Assembly: GCA_035525905.1 (NCBI GenBank)
Contig: DATLDK010000078.1
Location: forward strand, 1 to 14,539
DNA: 14,539 nt
Direction: 5' to 3'
Source: Gaiellasilicea sp035525905
Lineage (GTDB): Bacteria; Actinomycetota; Thermoleophilia; Gaiellales; Gaiellaceae
Each line of letters opens with the position of its first letter. The stretch's first letter is position 1. Both the position numbers and the translations under genes were made by a program. The notes under the pieces were generated by a model. That model did no database searches. It worked only from the letters and a program-made list of their open reading frames with translations, and had not been told where the DNA came from. Positions 1 to 7,929 of this stretch are shown here, piece after piece.

Positions 1-2
1 AA

Positions 3-44
3 CCGCACGAATGGGGTATCGGCTATGTCCGCCCCGAGGCGTAG
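3..44 (+). CDS. C-terminal end of an unidentified protein (partial)
   Basis: The third plus-strand frame is open from the left edge and ends at TAG (42-44), reading PHEWGIGYVRPEA. It is too short to identify. It is listed because the next gene starts ten bases further on, in the same orientation and the same frame, which suggests a small plus-strand operon entering from the left. It could also be chance reading of non-coding sequence. Confidence 0.3.
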   Translation, partial: PHEWGIGYVRPEA

Positions 45-53
45 CGTGAATGG

Positions 54-713
54 ATGCGCCGAAAACGCCGGCACCCCGCGACCGTGACGCGCTCAGGCGA
101 GCCGAGGCTGCGCCCGTTGTCCGAGATCGTGCGCTTGCCGCTGCGGAGCCCGCTCTACTCCGAGCTCGCGCGCGCTCTCGCAGCGGCCGCGGCGGTGCAC
201 GCTCTGCGCTCCGACCTCGACCCGGTGCCCGTACGCCCGACCTCGACCATCAGCCAGGCCGGCTGCTACCGCCTGCGCAACGGCGATCCGGTCGATCTGC
301 GCGTGTCTGGGCGCCACGGGCGCGTAGCGCTCAGCTTCCTGCACGAGCTCGGTCACTTCTTCGACCATCAGCTGGGAGCGGAGCTCGGACCGTCCTGGGC
401 CTCGGGGCACCACGAGTCGTTCGTGAACTGGCGCGCGGCAGCGTCTGACCTCCCGTCCCGTGCGCCGGCCGGCTCGAGCCGCTCACGACGGCGCTACTTC
501 GACTCAGCCAAGGAGGTGTGGGCGCGCAGCTACGCGCAGGCCATGCTGGCGCGCTCGCGCGATCCCTGGCTGCAGGGCCACCTGCTCGGGCTGCTCGACA
601 TGGACGACATGTTCGTCTGGCCCGCGGACGTGTTCGCGCCCGTGGCCTGTGAGGTCGAGCGCGTGTTCGAGCGTCTAGGGCTCGCGCGAGTCGAGCTGGC
701 GCTCGCTGCCTGA
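54..713 (+). CDS. HELGH-motif putative zinc metallopeptidase, phage-head-associated type
   Basis: A 219-residue protein. Residues 97-101 are HELGH within SFLHELGHFFDH, the HExxH zinc-binding and catalytic motif of zincin peptidases. About 50 residues later, SAKEVWARSYAQ (151-162) offers Glu154 as a possible third zinc ligand. The pairing of HE-GH-FDH with a later 'E-x-x-A-R-x-Y-A-Q' helix resembles the metallopeptidase domains carried by some phage head-morphogenesis (MuF-like) and polyvalent proteins; that is resemblance from memory, not a proven match. The C-terminus (FAPVACEVERVFERLGL, 195-211) looks helical. There is no signal peptide or membrane segment, so it is probably cytoplasmic; the first 20 residues are very basic. 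ATG at 54 was chosen because the ATG at 50 opens a different, low-complexity frame. The ribosome site is weak (GAGG at 36-39). The 3' end overlaps the convergent minus-strand gene by 39 bases. The substrate is unknown. Confidence 0.72.
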   Translation: MRRKRRHPATVTRSGEPRLRPLSEIVRLPLRSPLYSELARALAAAAAVHALRSDLDPVPVRPTSTISQAGCYRLRNGDPVDLRVSGRHGRVALSFLHELGHFFDHQLGAELGPSWASGHHESFVNWRAAASDLPSRAPAGSSRSRRRYFDSAKEVWARSYAQAMLARSRDPWLQGHLLGLLDMDDMFVWPADVFAPVACEVERVFERLGLARVELALAA

Positions 714-1220
714 GCCGAGCTCGAGTCCCACTGCGAGGCCGGCCTCGAAGATGCGCGTGACCGGCGAGCGCAGCGCCTCGCGGTCCACCTCCGCAACAGC
801 CATCGACTCGACCAGAGCGTCCGAATAGACGGTCTCCAGGCGGGCGACACTCGCGAGGTCGCAATGGTCCGCGATCACGGCGTGGCGGCCCCGCTCCTGC
901 ACGGCGTCGACGGCCACCGCAACCAGGTCTGCCTCGAGCGTGGGCTCCTCACGGACGTGGATGCCGATCAGAAAACCCGCCGTGAAGGCCTCGCCGCCGT
1001 ACGAGACGACGACGCCGCGGGCCTCCTCGTGCTCGCCGAGGACGGTCGCGGCGGCATCAACTGCGATCCACTCCAGGTACTCCCAATCGAGCCCGAGCCG
1101 TTCGACGAGCACTCGCGGTGAGCTTTCGACGCTGACGACCGCGACGGCGCGCTCGAAGTCGTCAGCGTCGTAGCTGGTCAGGCGGAGCTCGGACTGACGC
1201 GAAGGATCCGAGCTGCCCAT
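675..1220 (-). CDS. Acidic protein of unknown function, 181 residues
   Basis: I do not recognise a family. The protein is acidic and rich in Ala, Val, Glu and Asp, with no signal peptide, cysteine cluster or nucleotide-binding motif, so it is probably soluble and cytoplasmic. Two segments look alike, GEAFTAGFLIGIHV (76-89) and TRIFEAGLAVGLEL (155-168), which hints at an old internal duplication. I chose ATG at 1220, the only ATG before the conserved-looking body, with a GGTGG ribosome-site candidate about eight bases upstream. The frame stays open further upstream, but there it is the shadow of the MMPL gene. The start overlaps the MMPL 3' end by 43 bases, so the two are probably co-transcribed and translationally coupled. 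The 3' end overlaps the convergent plus-strand metallopeptidase gene by 39 bases. That it is a gene is fairly clear from the sustained non-repetitive protein-like sequence; its function is not. Confidence 0.68.
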   Translation of the reverse strand: MGSSDPSRQSELRLTSYDADDFERAVAVVSVESSPRVLVERLGLDWEYLEWIAVDAAATVLGEHEEARGVVVSYGGEAFTAGFLIGIHVREEPTLEADLVAVAVDAVQERGRHAVIADHCDLASVARLETVYSDALVESMAVAEVDREALRSPVTRIFEAGLAVGLELGSGSERQLDSREP

Positions 1221-3331
1221 GTGGGCAGCCACCAGTTCCACTTGCCCATCAGCCGCATGATGGACGGCACGAGCAGGGCGCGGATCACCGTGGCGTCGAA
1301 GATGATCCCGGCCGCGAGACCGATCCCGAATTGCTTGATGTCGGTGCCGGGCTGCGTGGAGAGCACGAAGAAGGAGAACATCAGCACCAGCGCGGCGCTG
1401 GTCACGAGCTTGCCCGTCCGGGCAAGCCCGAGGGAGATCGCCTGGCCCGTGTCGCCGGTCTCGTCGTAGGCCTCCCGCATTCGCGTCAGCATGAACACCT
1501 CGTAGTCCATAGAGAGGCCGTACAGGAACGCGAAGATCATCAGCGGGATCCACGAGATGATCGAGTCGGTGGCGGGCACGTTCCAGATCTCCTCGGCGCC
1601 GTGGCCCTTCTGGAAGACGAAGACGATGATTCCGTAGGCCGCGCCGAGCGAGACCAGGTTCAGGATCACGGCCTTCAGCGGCAGCAGGACCGACTTGAAC
1701 GCACGCATCAGCAGCACGTAGGTGAGCAGGACGACGAAGAGGAGCACGTACGGGAAATTGCCGTAGACGGCGTCGATGAACTCGCGCTCCGACGTCGGCA
1801 AGCCGGCGAGCGTCACCTGCGTCCCGCCGAGCTCATTCTCGAGCCCCGGCACGACGTCTTCCTTCAGGCGGGTGATCGTCGACCGTGTATCCCGGCTCGA
1901 GCCGTCGGTGGTCGCGTAGGCCTCGACGAGCGCAAGCCCGTCGGCGCGCGCGTCCGGGGAGGCCACCGCTCCGGCGATCCCTTCGGTCTCGTCGAGCCGC
2001 GACTCCACCTGCTCGAGCTGCCCGGGCGTCACCTGATTTCCCTCGACGACGATCTGGAAGGGCTTGTGCGCGCCCTCCGGGAGTCCCGCGTCCCGGAGCA
2101 CCTGGGCACCCTGGTGCCCAGGGCCGCCGCCTGGCAGGTCCTTCGCCTGGGCGTCGCCCGGGTTCATCTGGAGCCCGTAGAAGAGCAGCACGCCGACGAC
2201 CAGCAGACCAAGGGCCGCGACCGGCAGCGGCCGGCGCACGACGAAGTGCGCCCACCGGTTCCAGAACCCCTTCTCAGGGTCGTCGCTGCCTTCGACCATC
2301 CGCCTGGGGAGCACCCGGACGCTATTGATCCGCGACCCGAGCGTGTACAGCAGTGCGGGCAGGAGCGTGATCGCGGCCAGCACCGAGACCGCGGGGATCA
2401 GCATGCCCCCGATCCCGATCGAGCGGATGAAGGGCAGGGGCAGGATGATCATGCTCAGCAGGCCAACTGCAACGGTCGAGCCCGAAACGATCACCGAACG
2501 ACCGGCGTGCTTCATCGTCTGCGCGATCGCCGTGTCCCGATCGGCTCCGTGGCGCAGCTCCTCCCGGAAGCGGAAGATCATCAGCAGCGCGTAGTCGATC
2601 GCGACGCCGAGGCCGACGAGCGCAACGAGGAACTGGACGATGATCGAGACGTCGGTGATGTATGTCAGCAGCCAGATCAGCGAGAACGTGTTGAGGATCG
2701 ACGCGAAGGCGATCACGAGCGGCATCGCGATGGCCGGCAGCGTCCCGAAGGTGAAGAGCAGGATGATGAGCGCGCCGAAGCCGCCGATCAGCGCCTCGAC
2801 GAGGATGCTCGGGGGCTCGCTCCCGTCGGCGGTCTCGCTCGACTCGGCGTAGAGCGCATCGATGCCGGTCACGTATCCGTCGACCCCCGCCGGCAACGCC
2901 GCGGCGAGCGCGTCCTTCGTGGGATCGAGGCTCAAGGGCTCGAAGGTGAACTTCCCGGCCGGGTAGATGTTCGCGAACATGACCTTCCGGTCCGCCGACA
3001 CGTACACGTCGTCACCGGTGTTGAAGAACGAGCTGACGCGAGAGCCCGGAGTCGCCGCGGCGGTCTTTGCGATCGCGTCCTCTACACCCGGCTTCTGCGT
3101 CACGTCGCCATCGGCTTTCAGCACGATCACGCGCGGGAAGAGCTCGCCGTTACCGAGCTTCGCGAGGGCGCGCTGGTCGGCTTCGTAGCCGGATGCCCCC
3201 GGGATCGAGAAATCCTCGAGCCAGCGGTCGGCGACCTTCCCGGCCGAGAAGGCACCGAATGCGGTCAGCAGGATCCAGACCCCGATCACGATCCGGCGGT
3301 GGTGGACGACGTAATAGGCGAGACGCTCCAT
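1178..3331 (-). CDS. MMPL-family (RND superfamily) membrane transporter
   Basis: A 717-residue protein with the two-fold RND layout. It has an N-terminal membrane helix (about 15-32), a first extracytoplasmic domain (about 35-175), and a block of hydrophobic helices (about 176-333). A cytoplasmic linker follows, then another helix (about 369-387), a second extracytoplasmic domain (about 390-520) and a final helix block (about 526-690). Each helix block carries the family's G-x-x-x-D-Y signature: GVAIDYALL (242-250) and GLSMDYEVF (605-613). These aspartates are expected to relay protons. Known MMPL proteins export lipids, polyketides or siderophores by proton antiport; the substrate here cannot be read. 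The C-terminal MGKWNWWLP run is typical of actinobacterial members. ATG at 3331 was preferred over an in-frame TTG at 3340 because AGGTAGG lies ten bases upstream. It follows the gcv-linked 77-residue gene by 82 bases, so it may be a separate transcription unit. No TetR-type regulator is adjacent. Confidence 0.93.
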   Translation of the reverse strand: MERLAYYVVHHRRIVIGVWILLTAFGAFSAGKVADRWLEDFSIPGASGYEADQRALAKLGNGELFPRVIVLKADGDVTQKPGVEDAIAKTAAATPGSRVSSFFNTGDDVYVSADRKVMFANIYPAGKFTFEPLSLDPTKDALAAALPAGVDGYVTGIDALYAESSETADGSEPPSILVEALIGGFGALIILLFTFGTLPAIAMPLVIAFASILNTFSLIWLLTYITDVSIIVQFLVALVGLGVAIDYALLMIFRFREELRHGADRDTAIAQTMKHAGRSVIVSGSTVAVGLLSMIILPLPFIRSIGIGGMLIPAVSVLAAITLLPALLYTLGSRINSVRVLPRRMVEGSDDPEKGFWNRWAHFVVRRPLPVAALGLLVVGVLLFYGLQMNPGDAQAKDLPGGGPGHQGAQVLRDAGLPEGAHKPFQIVVEGNQVTPGQLEQVESRLDETEGIAGAVASPDARADGLALVEAYATTDGSSRDTRSTITRLKEDVVPGLENELGGTQVTLAGLPTSEREFIDAVYGNFPYVLLFVVLLTYVLLMRAFKSVLLPLKAVILNLVSLGAAYGIIVFVFQKGHGAEEIWNVPATDSIISWIPLMIFAFLYGLSMDYEVFMLTRMREAYDETGDTGQAISLGLARTGKLVTSAALVLMFSFFVLSTQPGTDIKQFGIGLAAGIIFDATVIRALLVPSIMRLMGKWNWWLPTWAARILRVSPSSA

Positions 3332-3341
3332 CCTGATCAAA

Positions 3342-3348
3342 CCTACCT
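3342..3348 (-). promoter_or_regulatory. Ribosome binding site deciding the MMPL start
   Basis: The minus strand reads AGGTAGG ten bases before the ATG at 3331. The in-frame TTG at 3340 would sit one base after it, too close for the full motif, so the ATG is the better start. The upstream AGG alone could still serve the TTG. Confidence 0.5.
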
Positions 3349-3413
3349 ATCGAGTGGGTGGGCAGCGGTGAACATGCGGTTTCGGTCATGCAGACCGCCG
3401 GGCGCGCGAAAAC

Positions 3414-3647
3414 TCATCGCGGCGCCGCCCGGTCCCACTGCCGCCGTAGCCAGCCGCGGGCGTCGACGCGGTCCATGATCGCCCGGTCGAAGTCTGCGGC
3501 GCGCTCGAGCAGCACCTGCTTCAGGTGTTCTTGCCCTTCCCGGTCGAGCGTCGCCGAGTAGGAGCGGATCGCGTCGGCGAACTCGCGCCCGGAGTGTTCC
3601 GCGGCGAGCTCGTCGACGCGGCGCACGACGTCTGCTCTCGTGGTCAC
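3414..3647 (-). CDS. 77-residue helical protein of unknown function, coupled to gcvPB
   Basis: Not recognised. The protein is highly charged, looks all-helical, has no membrane segment and no cysteines, and is arginine-rich near the C-terminus (GWLRRQWDRAAPR). The start is GTG (3647-3645), overlapping the gcvPB stop as GTGA. The end of gcvPB supplies an AGAAGG ribosome site a few bases before it. That arrangement argues for translational coupling and for a real gene expressed with the glycine cleavage enzymes. It might act on that system, or simply be a lineage-specific passenger; nothing in the sequence decides. It is followed by an 82-base gap before the MMPL gene, containing a weak 5-bp hairpin (3383-3397). 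Confidence 0.65.
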   Translation of the reverse strand: MTTRADVVRRVDELAAEHSGREFADAIRSYSATLDREGQEHLKQVLLERAADFDRAIMDRVDARGWLRRQWDRAAPR

Positions 3648-5143
3648 GCGCCCTTCTGCGCTTCGAGCTGGCGCGCCTCGCCCACCTCTCCGGAGAGATC
3701 GGGATGGTCCTCGAAGCCGTACTTGAGAACGGCGCGCTTGGCCGCCTTCACCTCGTCGAGCCGGCTGACGGGCTGAGAGCGCGGCGCGTCGAGCACGAGC
3801 CGAGGTTCTTCCGCGGCCTCACGCGCGATGGCGAGCATCGCTTCGACGAAGCCGTCGAGCCGCTCCTTCGGCTCCGTCTCGGTCGGCTCAATCATCAGCG
3901 CTTCCGGGACGACGAGCGGGAAGTAGATGGTGGGCGGGTGGTAGCCGTAGTCCATCAGCCGCTTGGCGACGTCGAGCGCCGTTACGCCGTGCTCGCGCTT
4001 CAGGCTGCGCGCGCTGAGCACGAACTCGTGCATGCAGAGGCGGTCGTAGGGCAGGTCGTAGGCAACCCGGAGCTTTGCAAGCAGGTAGTTCGCGTTCAGG
4101 ACCGCTACCTCCGACATCTCCCGCAATGCAGGGCCGTACGCACGGATGTAGGCGTACGAACGCACGAAGACGCCGAACGGGCCGGTGAAGCCACGCACCT
4201 TGCCGATCGACTTCGGCCGGTCGTGGTCGAGCCGGAACCGGTCACCGTCCTGCACGATCGCCGGCACGGGCAAGAAGGGTTCGAGGATGTCGCGCACGAC
4301 GATCGGGCCCCCGCCGGGCCCTCCGCCGCCGTGTGGCTGGGCGAACGTCTTGTGCAGGTTGATGTGGACGATGTCGAAGCCCATGTCGCCCGGCCGCGAG
4401 ATCCCGCAGACGGCGTTCAGGTTCGCACCGTCGTAGTAGAGGAGCGACCCGGCGTCGTGGAAGATGGTCGCGACCTCTTCGATGTGCTCGTCGAAGAGCC
4501 CGAGCGTCGAAGGGTTCGTCAACATCAGGCCTGCTGTGCGCTCGTTCACCTTCGAGCGCAGGTCGTCCAGGTCGAGGTTCCCGCGCGCGTCGGTAGCGAC
4601 CTTCTGCAGGTTGTAGCCGGCCATCGTCACACTGGCCGGGTTCGTGCCGTGCGCGGTGTCGGCCGTGATGATCGTGTCCCGCTGGTCGCCCTCGCCGATG
4701 TCCTCGAAGTAGGCACGCATCAGCATCAGGCCCGTCAGCTCGCCCTGGGACCCGGCGGCGGGCTGGAGCGAGCACGCGTGGAGCCCCGCCACCTCCTTCA
4801 GGATCTCCTGCAACCGCCACATCAGCTCGAGCGCCCCCTGCGCGCCGCTTTCCTCCTGGTGCGGGTGCAGATCCTTGAAGCCCGGCAGCATTACGAGCCG
4901 CTCGTTGACGCGCGGGTTGTGCTTCATCGTGCAACTCCCGAGCGGGTAGAAGCCGGTGTCGATGCCGAAGTTGCGTGTCGAGAGCTCGGTGAAGTGGCGG
5001 ACGAGCTCGGGCTCCGCGAGCTCGGGCAGGCGAGGCGGCTCCGCACGGCGCAGATCCTCGGGCACCTCGGCGGCCGGCAAGTCGTAGCGAGGCAGCGTCG
5101 AGGCGCGGCGCCCCGGCTTCGACTTCTCGTAGATCAGGTCCAT
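3644..5143 (-). CDS. gcvPB: Glycine dehydrogenase (decarboxylating) P-protein, subunit 2
   Basis: A 499-residue C-terminal half of the split P-protein, close to the usual subunit-2 length. With subunit 1 it decarboxylates glycine and transfers the aminomethyl group to lipoyl-GcvH, using pyridoxal phosphate (PLP). The PLP lysine is seen as Lys265 in HINLHKTFAQPHGGGGPG (260-277), the glycine-rich loop typical of GcvP. Other family landmarks are YPLGSCTMKHNPR (66-78), GSQGELTGL (131-139), and AHGTNPASVTMAGY (164-177). TNPSTLGLFD (209-218) and YYDGANLNA (236-244) complete the set. The ATG at 5143 shares its first base with the gcvPA stop (TGATG), and GAGG lies ten bases upstream. The open frame extends 5' to 5452 but that part is a shadow of gcvPA. 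The 3' end overlaps the next small gene by four bases. All key residues appear intact. Confidence 0.97.
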   Translation of the reverse strand: MDLIYEKSKPGRRASTLPRYDLPAAEVPEDLRRAEPPRLPELAEPELVRHFTELSTRNFGIDTGFYPLGSCTMKHNPRVNERLVMLPGFKDLHPHQEESGAQGALELMWRLQEILKEVAGLHACSLQPAAGSQGELTGLMLMRAYFEDIGEGDQRDTIITADTAHGTNPASVTMAGYNLQKVATDARGNLDLDDLRSKVNERTAGLMLTNPSTLGLFDEHIEEVATIFHDAGSLLYYDGANLNAVCGISRPGDMGFDIVHINLHKTFAQPHGGGGPGGGPIVVRDILEPFLPVPAIVQDGDRFRLDHDRPKSIGKVRGFTGPFGVFVRSYAYIRAYGPALREMSEVAVLNANYLLAKLRVAYDLPYDRLCMHEFVLSARSLKREHGVTALDVAKRLMDYGYHPPTIYFPLVVPEALMIEPTETEPKERLDGFVEAMLAIAREAAEEPRLVLDAPRSQPVSRLDEVKAAKRAVLKYGFEDHPDLSGEVGEARQLEAQKGA

Positions 5144-6474
5144 CAGGCGCGGACCTCCGCCAGCACGTGCGCCAGGCGGTCGATGTCGGCCGGGCTTCGC
5201 TTCTCGGTCACGGCTATCAGCAGGACGTCGTCCATGCCCTCGTAGTCGCGGCCGACCGGGTACCCGGGATGCACGCCGTGCTCCCGAGCCGCCGCGATCA
5301 CCTCGCGGGCGGACCGGCTGAGCCGGACCGCGAACTCCTTGAAGTTCGGCTTGGCCGGGAACGCGAGCGGCAGGCCGACCTGCTCCTTCGCATAGGCGGC
5401 GAGGCTCATGCACGTCTCCCCGACCTCGCGAAGCCCCTGAGGACCCAGCCACGAGAGCTGGACGAGGCCGCCGAGCGCGAGCAGCGTCTGGTTCGTGGTG
5501 ATGTTGGACGTCGCCTTCTCCCGGCGGATGTGCTGCTCCCGCGTCTGCAGCGTCAGCACATAGCCGCGGTCGCCGTTCAGGTCGGTCGTCTCGCCGATGA
5601 TGCGCCCCGGCAGCCGGCGCACGTAGTCAGCCTTGGAGGCGAGGAACCCGTAATGCGGCCCGGCGTAGGACTGGTAGTTGCCGGCGCCCTGGCCCTCGCC
5701 GATCGCCATCGCGCACCCGTAGTTGCCCGGGGCCTCGAGCACTCCGAGCGACACGGGGTCGACGTGGGCGATCGGCATCGCGCCCGCGTCGTTGGCGGCG
5801 GCGGCGAGCTCGGGCGCGTTCTCCAGGATCCCGAAGAAGTTCGGCTGCTGGAAGACGACGCAAGCGGCGTCCTCGGCGGCCTCCCTGAGGGTGGCCGGGT
5901 CGATCGTGCCGCCTTCGTGCGCGACTTCCACGACTTCGAGCCCAAATCCGGGCGCATACGTCTTCACGACCTGGCGTACTTGTGGGTTCAGCGTCTCGGC
6001 GAGCACGACCTTCGAGCGGCCGGTCGAGTGCTTCGCGACGTAGCAGGCATCCGCTGCGACCGTCATGCCGTCGTAGCCGGACGCGTTCGAGACGTCCATC
6101 CCGGTCAGCTCGCAGATGGCGGTCTGGTACTCGAAGATCGCCTGCAACACACCCTGGCTCAGCTCCGGCTGGTAGGGGGTGTACGCGGTCAGGAACTCGC
6201 CGCGCTGGAGCACGGCGTCGACGACCGCAGGCACGTAATGGTCGTAGATGCCCGCCCCGAGGAAGGAGAGCTCCTTCGTCGTGTCCACGTTCTTCCCCGC
6301 CAGCTCCTCGAGGTGGCGGACGAGCTCCGGCTCCGACAGCGCGGGCTCGAGGTCGAGGTCGCGCCGGAAGCGGACGCCCTCCGGGATGTCCTGGAAGAGC
6401 TCGTCGACGGCGGAGACACCGATCGCGGCGAGCATCTCCTCGCGATCGGAGTCCGTCAGCGATAGCTGGCTCAC
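5143..6474 (-). CDS. gcvPA: Glycine dehydrogenase (decarboxylating) P-protein, subunit 1
   Basis: A 443-residue N-terminal half of the split P-protein, normal length for subunit 1. It pairs with GcvPB; the active-site lysine is on the partner. Family landmarks seen are FLGAGIYDHYVP (71-82), YTPYQPELSQG (98-108, substrate/PLP pocket region) and ELTGMDVSNASGYDG (122-136). Near the C-terminal third is RREKATSNITTNQTL, also characteristic. The GTG start (6474-6472) overlaps the gcvH stop as GTGA. The reading frame is open far upstream (to 7344), but the protein there is an arginine-rich shadow of gcvH and gcvT, and family-like sequence begins only after this GTG. A split P-protein is found in archaea, Firmicutes, Thermus and some deep actinobacteria, whereas most actinobacteria have a single fused GcvP. 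That supports a deep-branching host. Confidence 0.96.
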   Translation of the reverse strand: MSQLSLTDSDREEMLAAIGVSAVDELFQDIPEGVRFRRDLDLEPALSEPELVRHLEELAGKNVDTTKELSFLGAGIYDHYVPAVVDAVLQRGEFLTAYTPYQPELSQGVLQAIFEYQTAICELTGMDVSNASGYDGMTVAADACYVAKHSTGRSKVVLAETLNPQVRQVVKTYAPGFGLEVVEVAHEGGTIDPATLREAAEDAACVVFQQPNFFGILENAPELAAAANDAGAMPIAHVDPVSLGVLEAPGNYGCAMAIGEGQGAGNYQSYAGPHYGFLASKADYVRRLPGRIIGETTDLNGDRGYVLTLQTREQHIRREKATSNITTNQTLLALGGLVQLSWLGPQGLREVGETCMSLAAYAKEQVGLPLAFPAKPNFKEFAVRLSRSAREVIAAAREHGVHPGYPVGRDYEGMDDVLLIAVTEKRSPADIDRLAHVLAEVRA

Positions 6475-6866
6475 TGTTCGCTGAGAAACTGCTTGTACGC
6501 CTCGACGTCGAGGAGGCTGTCGACCTCGCTGGAGTCGGACAGGCGGATCCGGACGAGCCACCCTTCGCCGTACGGGTCCTCGTTCACGGTCTCCGGCGCG
6601 TCCACGACCTTCTGGTTCACCTCGATGATCTCGCCCGACAGCGGCGCGATCACGTCGGACACGGCCTTGACCGACTCCACCTCGCCGTAGGCCGAGTCCT
6701 TCGCTGTCGAGCCACCTTCCGAGGGCGCCTCGAAGTGGACGAGCTCTCCGAGCGCATCCTGGGCGAACCAGGTCACACCCATCGTCGCCTCCTCGCCCTC
6801 GATTCGCGCCCAGTCGTGCTCGCGGTGGTACTTCAGGCCTTCGGGGTAGCTCTCGGACGCAGCCAT
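6471..6866 (-). CDS. gcvH: Glycine cleavage system H protein (lipoyl carrier)
   Basis: A 131-residue protein of normal length. H protein carries the aminomethyl group between P- and T-proteins on a lipoylated lysine. The lipoylation site is Lys67 in GEVESVKAVSDVIAPLSGE (61-79). The N-terminal YHREHDWARIEGEEATMGVTWFAQ region and the C-terminal GEGWLVRIRL are the two conserved blocks of the lipoyl fold. The start is ATG at 6866, six bases after the gcvT stop, with AGAGGA about ten bases upstream inside the end of gcvT. No frameshift or missing residue is seen. A lipoate-attachment enzyme is needed in trans; none is in the window. Confidence 0.97.
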   Translation of the reverse strand: MAASESYPEGLKYHREHDWARIEGEEATMGVTWFAQDALGELVHFEAPSEGGSTAKDSAYGEVESVKAVSDVIAPLSGEIIEVNQKVVDAPETVNEDPYGEGWLVRIRLSDSSEVDSLLDVEAYKQFLSEQ

Positions 6867-6872
6867 CTGCAG

Positions 6873-7922
6873 TTATTCCTCTCGCTTGTAGATCGGTTTG
6901 GAGACGACGGTCGCACGACGGTCGTTGCCGCGGACGTCGATCGTGAGCTCGGTTCCGGGAGTCGCCGAGGAGGCCGGCACGTAGCCCAGGCCGATCCCCT
7001 TGTCGAGCATCGGCGAATGCGTGCCGGACGTGACTTCGCCACCGGCTGAGATCGCCATTCCCCCGCGCGGAACGGCCTTCTCCTCCATCACGAACGCGGC
7101 GAGCTTCCGCTCCGGCCCAGCGTCCTTCACCGCGCGGATCGCCTCGGAGCCGGTGAATTCCTTGTCGAGCGCGCAGGTCCAGCCAAGCCCGGCCGAGATC
7201 GGATCGGTGTCCTCGGTGATGTCGTTTCCGTGCAGCGGGTAGCAGACCTCTAGGCGCAGCGTGTCGCGTGCGCCCAGCCCGCACGGCACGGCACCGCGGG
7301 CGACCACCGCATCCCAAAGGGCTCCGGCGTCCTCGGCGGCACACATCAGCTCGACGCCCGCCTCGCCGGTGTACCCGGTGCGGTTGACCATTACCTCGGT
7401 GCCGTCGAGCTCGCCCATGGCATGCGTGAAGGGCTTCGCGTCGGGGAGCCCGAGACGCTCGATCGACCTCGGGCCCTGGACGGCGAGGAGGGCATACTCG
7501 TCGGAGGCGTCGCGCACCTCGGAGCCGCGGATCTCACGCTCCTTGATCCACGCGTAGGCTGCTTCGCGGTTGCCGGCGTTGACAACGACGAGGTAGTGGA
7601 ACGGGTCGATCCGGTAGGCGATCAGGTCGTCGACGATGCCACCGTGGTCGTTCGTGAGCAGCGTGTATTGCGCCTCGCCGTCGCCGATGCGGTCGAGGTC
7701 GTTCGAGAGGACCGATTGCAGCAGCTCCTGGGCGTTCGGACCTTCGACGTGCAGCTGACCCATGTGCGACACATCGAAGACACCGCAATCGCTGCGGACG
7801 GCCCGATGCTCCGGGATGACGCCCTCGTACTGGACGGGCATCTCCCAGCCGGCGAAGGGCACGAGCCGCGCTCCGGCAGCGACGTGGCGGCCGTGGAGGG
7901 GCGTTCGCAGCAGGGTCTGCAC
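6873..7922 (-). CDS. gcvT: Aminomethyltransferase, glycine cleavage T protein
   Basis: A 349-residue protein of normal length. T protein moves the methylene group from aminomethyl-GcvH to tetrahydrofolate, releasing ammonia. The N-terminus TLLRTPLHGRHVAAGARLVPFAGWEMPVQY is classic GcvT. FDVSHMGQLHVEG (49-61) and GGIVDDLIAYR (94-104) hold the folate-pocket and catalytic aspartate region. RTGYTGEAGVEL and the C-terminal HSPMLDKGIGLGYVP are also seen. I chose GTG at 7922, which gives the usual short lead before LHGRH. A GTG at 7952 would add ten residues but lies in the stem of a terminator-like hairpin. No Shine-Dalgarno sequence precedes 7922. A TAGAGT hexamer ends seven bases before it, so leaderless transcription is possible. 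It heads the gcvT-gcvH-gcvPA-gcvPB operon. No glycine riboswitch is visible upstream. Confidence 0.95.
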   Translation of the reverse strand: MQTLLRTPLHGRHVAAGARLVPFAGWEMPVQYEGVIPEHRAVRSDCGVFDVSHMGQLHVEGPNAQELLQSVLSNDLDRIGDGEAQYTLLTNDHGGIVDDLIAYRIDPFHYLVVVNAGNREAAYAWIKEREIRGSEVRDASDEYALLAVQGPRSIERLGLPDAKPFTHAMGELDGTEVMVNRTGYTGEAGVELMCAAEDAGALWDAVVARGAVPCGLGARDTLRLEVCYPLHGNDITEDTDPISAGLGWTCALDKEFTGSEAIRAVKDAGPERKLAAFVMEEKAVPRGGMAISAGGEVTSGTHSPMLDKGIGLGYVPASSATPGTELTIDVRGNDRRATVVSKPIYKREE

Positions 7923-7929
7923 CAGCCGG

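Noticed and set aside
3383..3397. Hairpin (5-bp stem, 5-base loop) between the 77-residue gene and the MMPL gene
   Set aside because: It is too short and lacks a T-run, so I do not call it a terminator.
1331..3478. A 715-codon open frame on the plus strand opposite the MMPL gene
   Set aside because: The translation is His/Arg/Asp-rich with no domains, as expected of the antisense of GC-rich coding sequence. The minus strand encodes a clear MMPL transporter.
3704..6465. Two long plus-strand open frames (3704-5245 and 5167-6465)
   Set aside because: They are antisense shadows of gcvPB and gcvPA, with Val/Arg/Asp-biased, featureless proteins.
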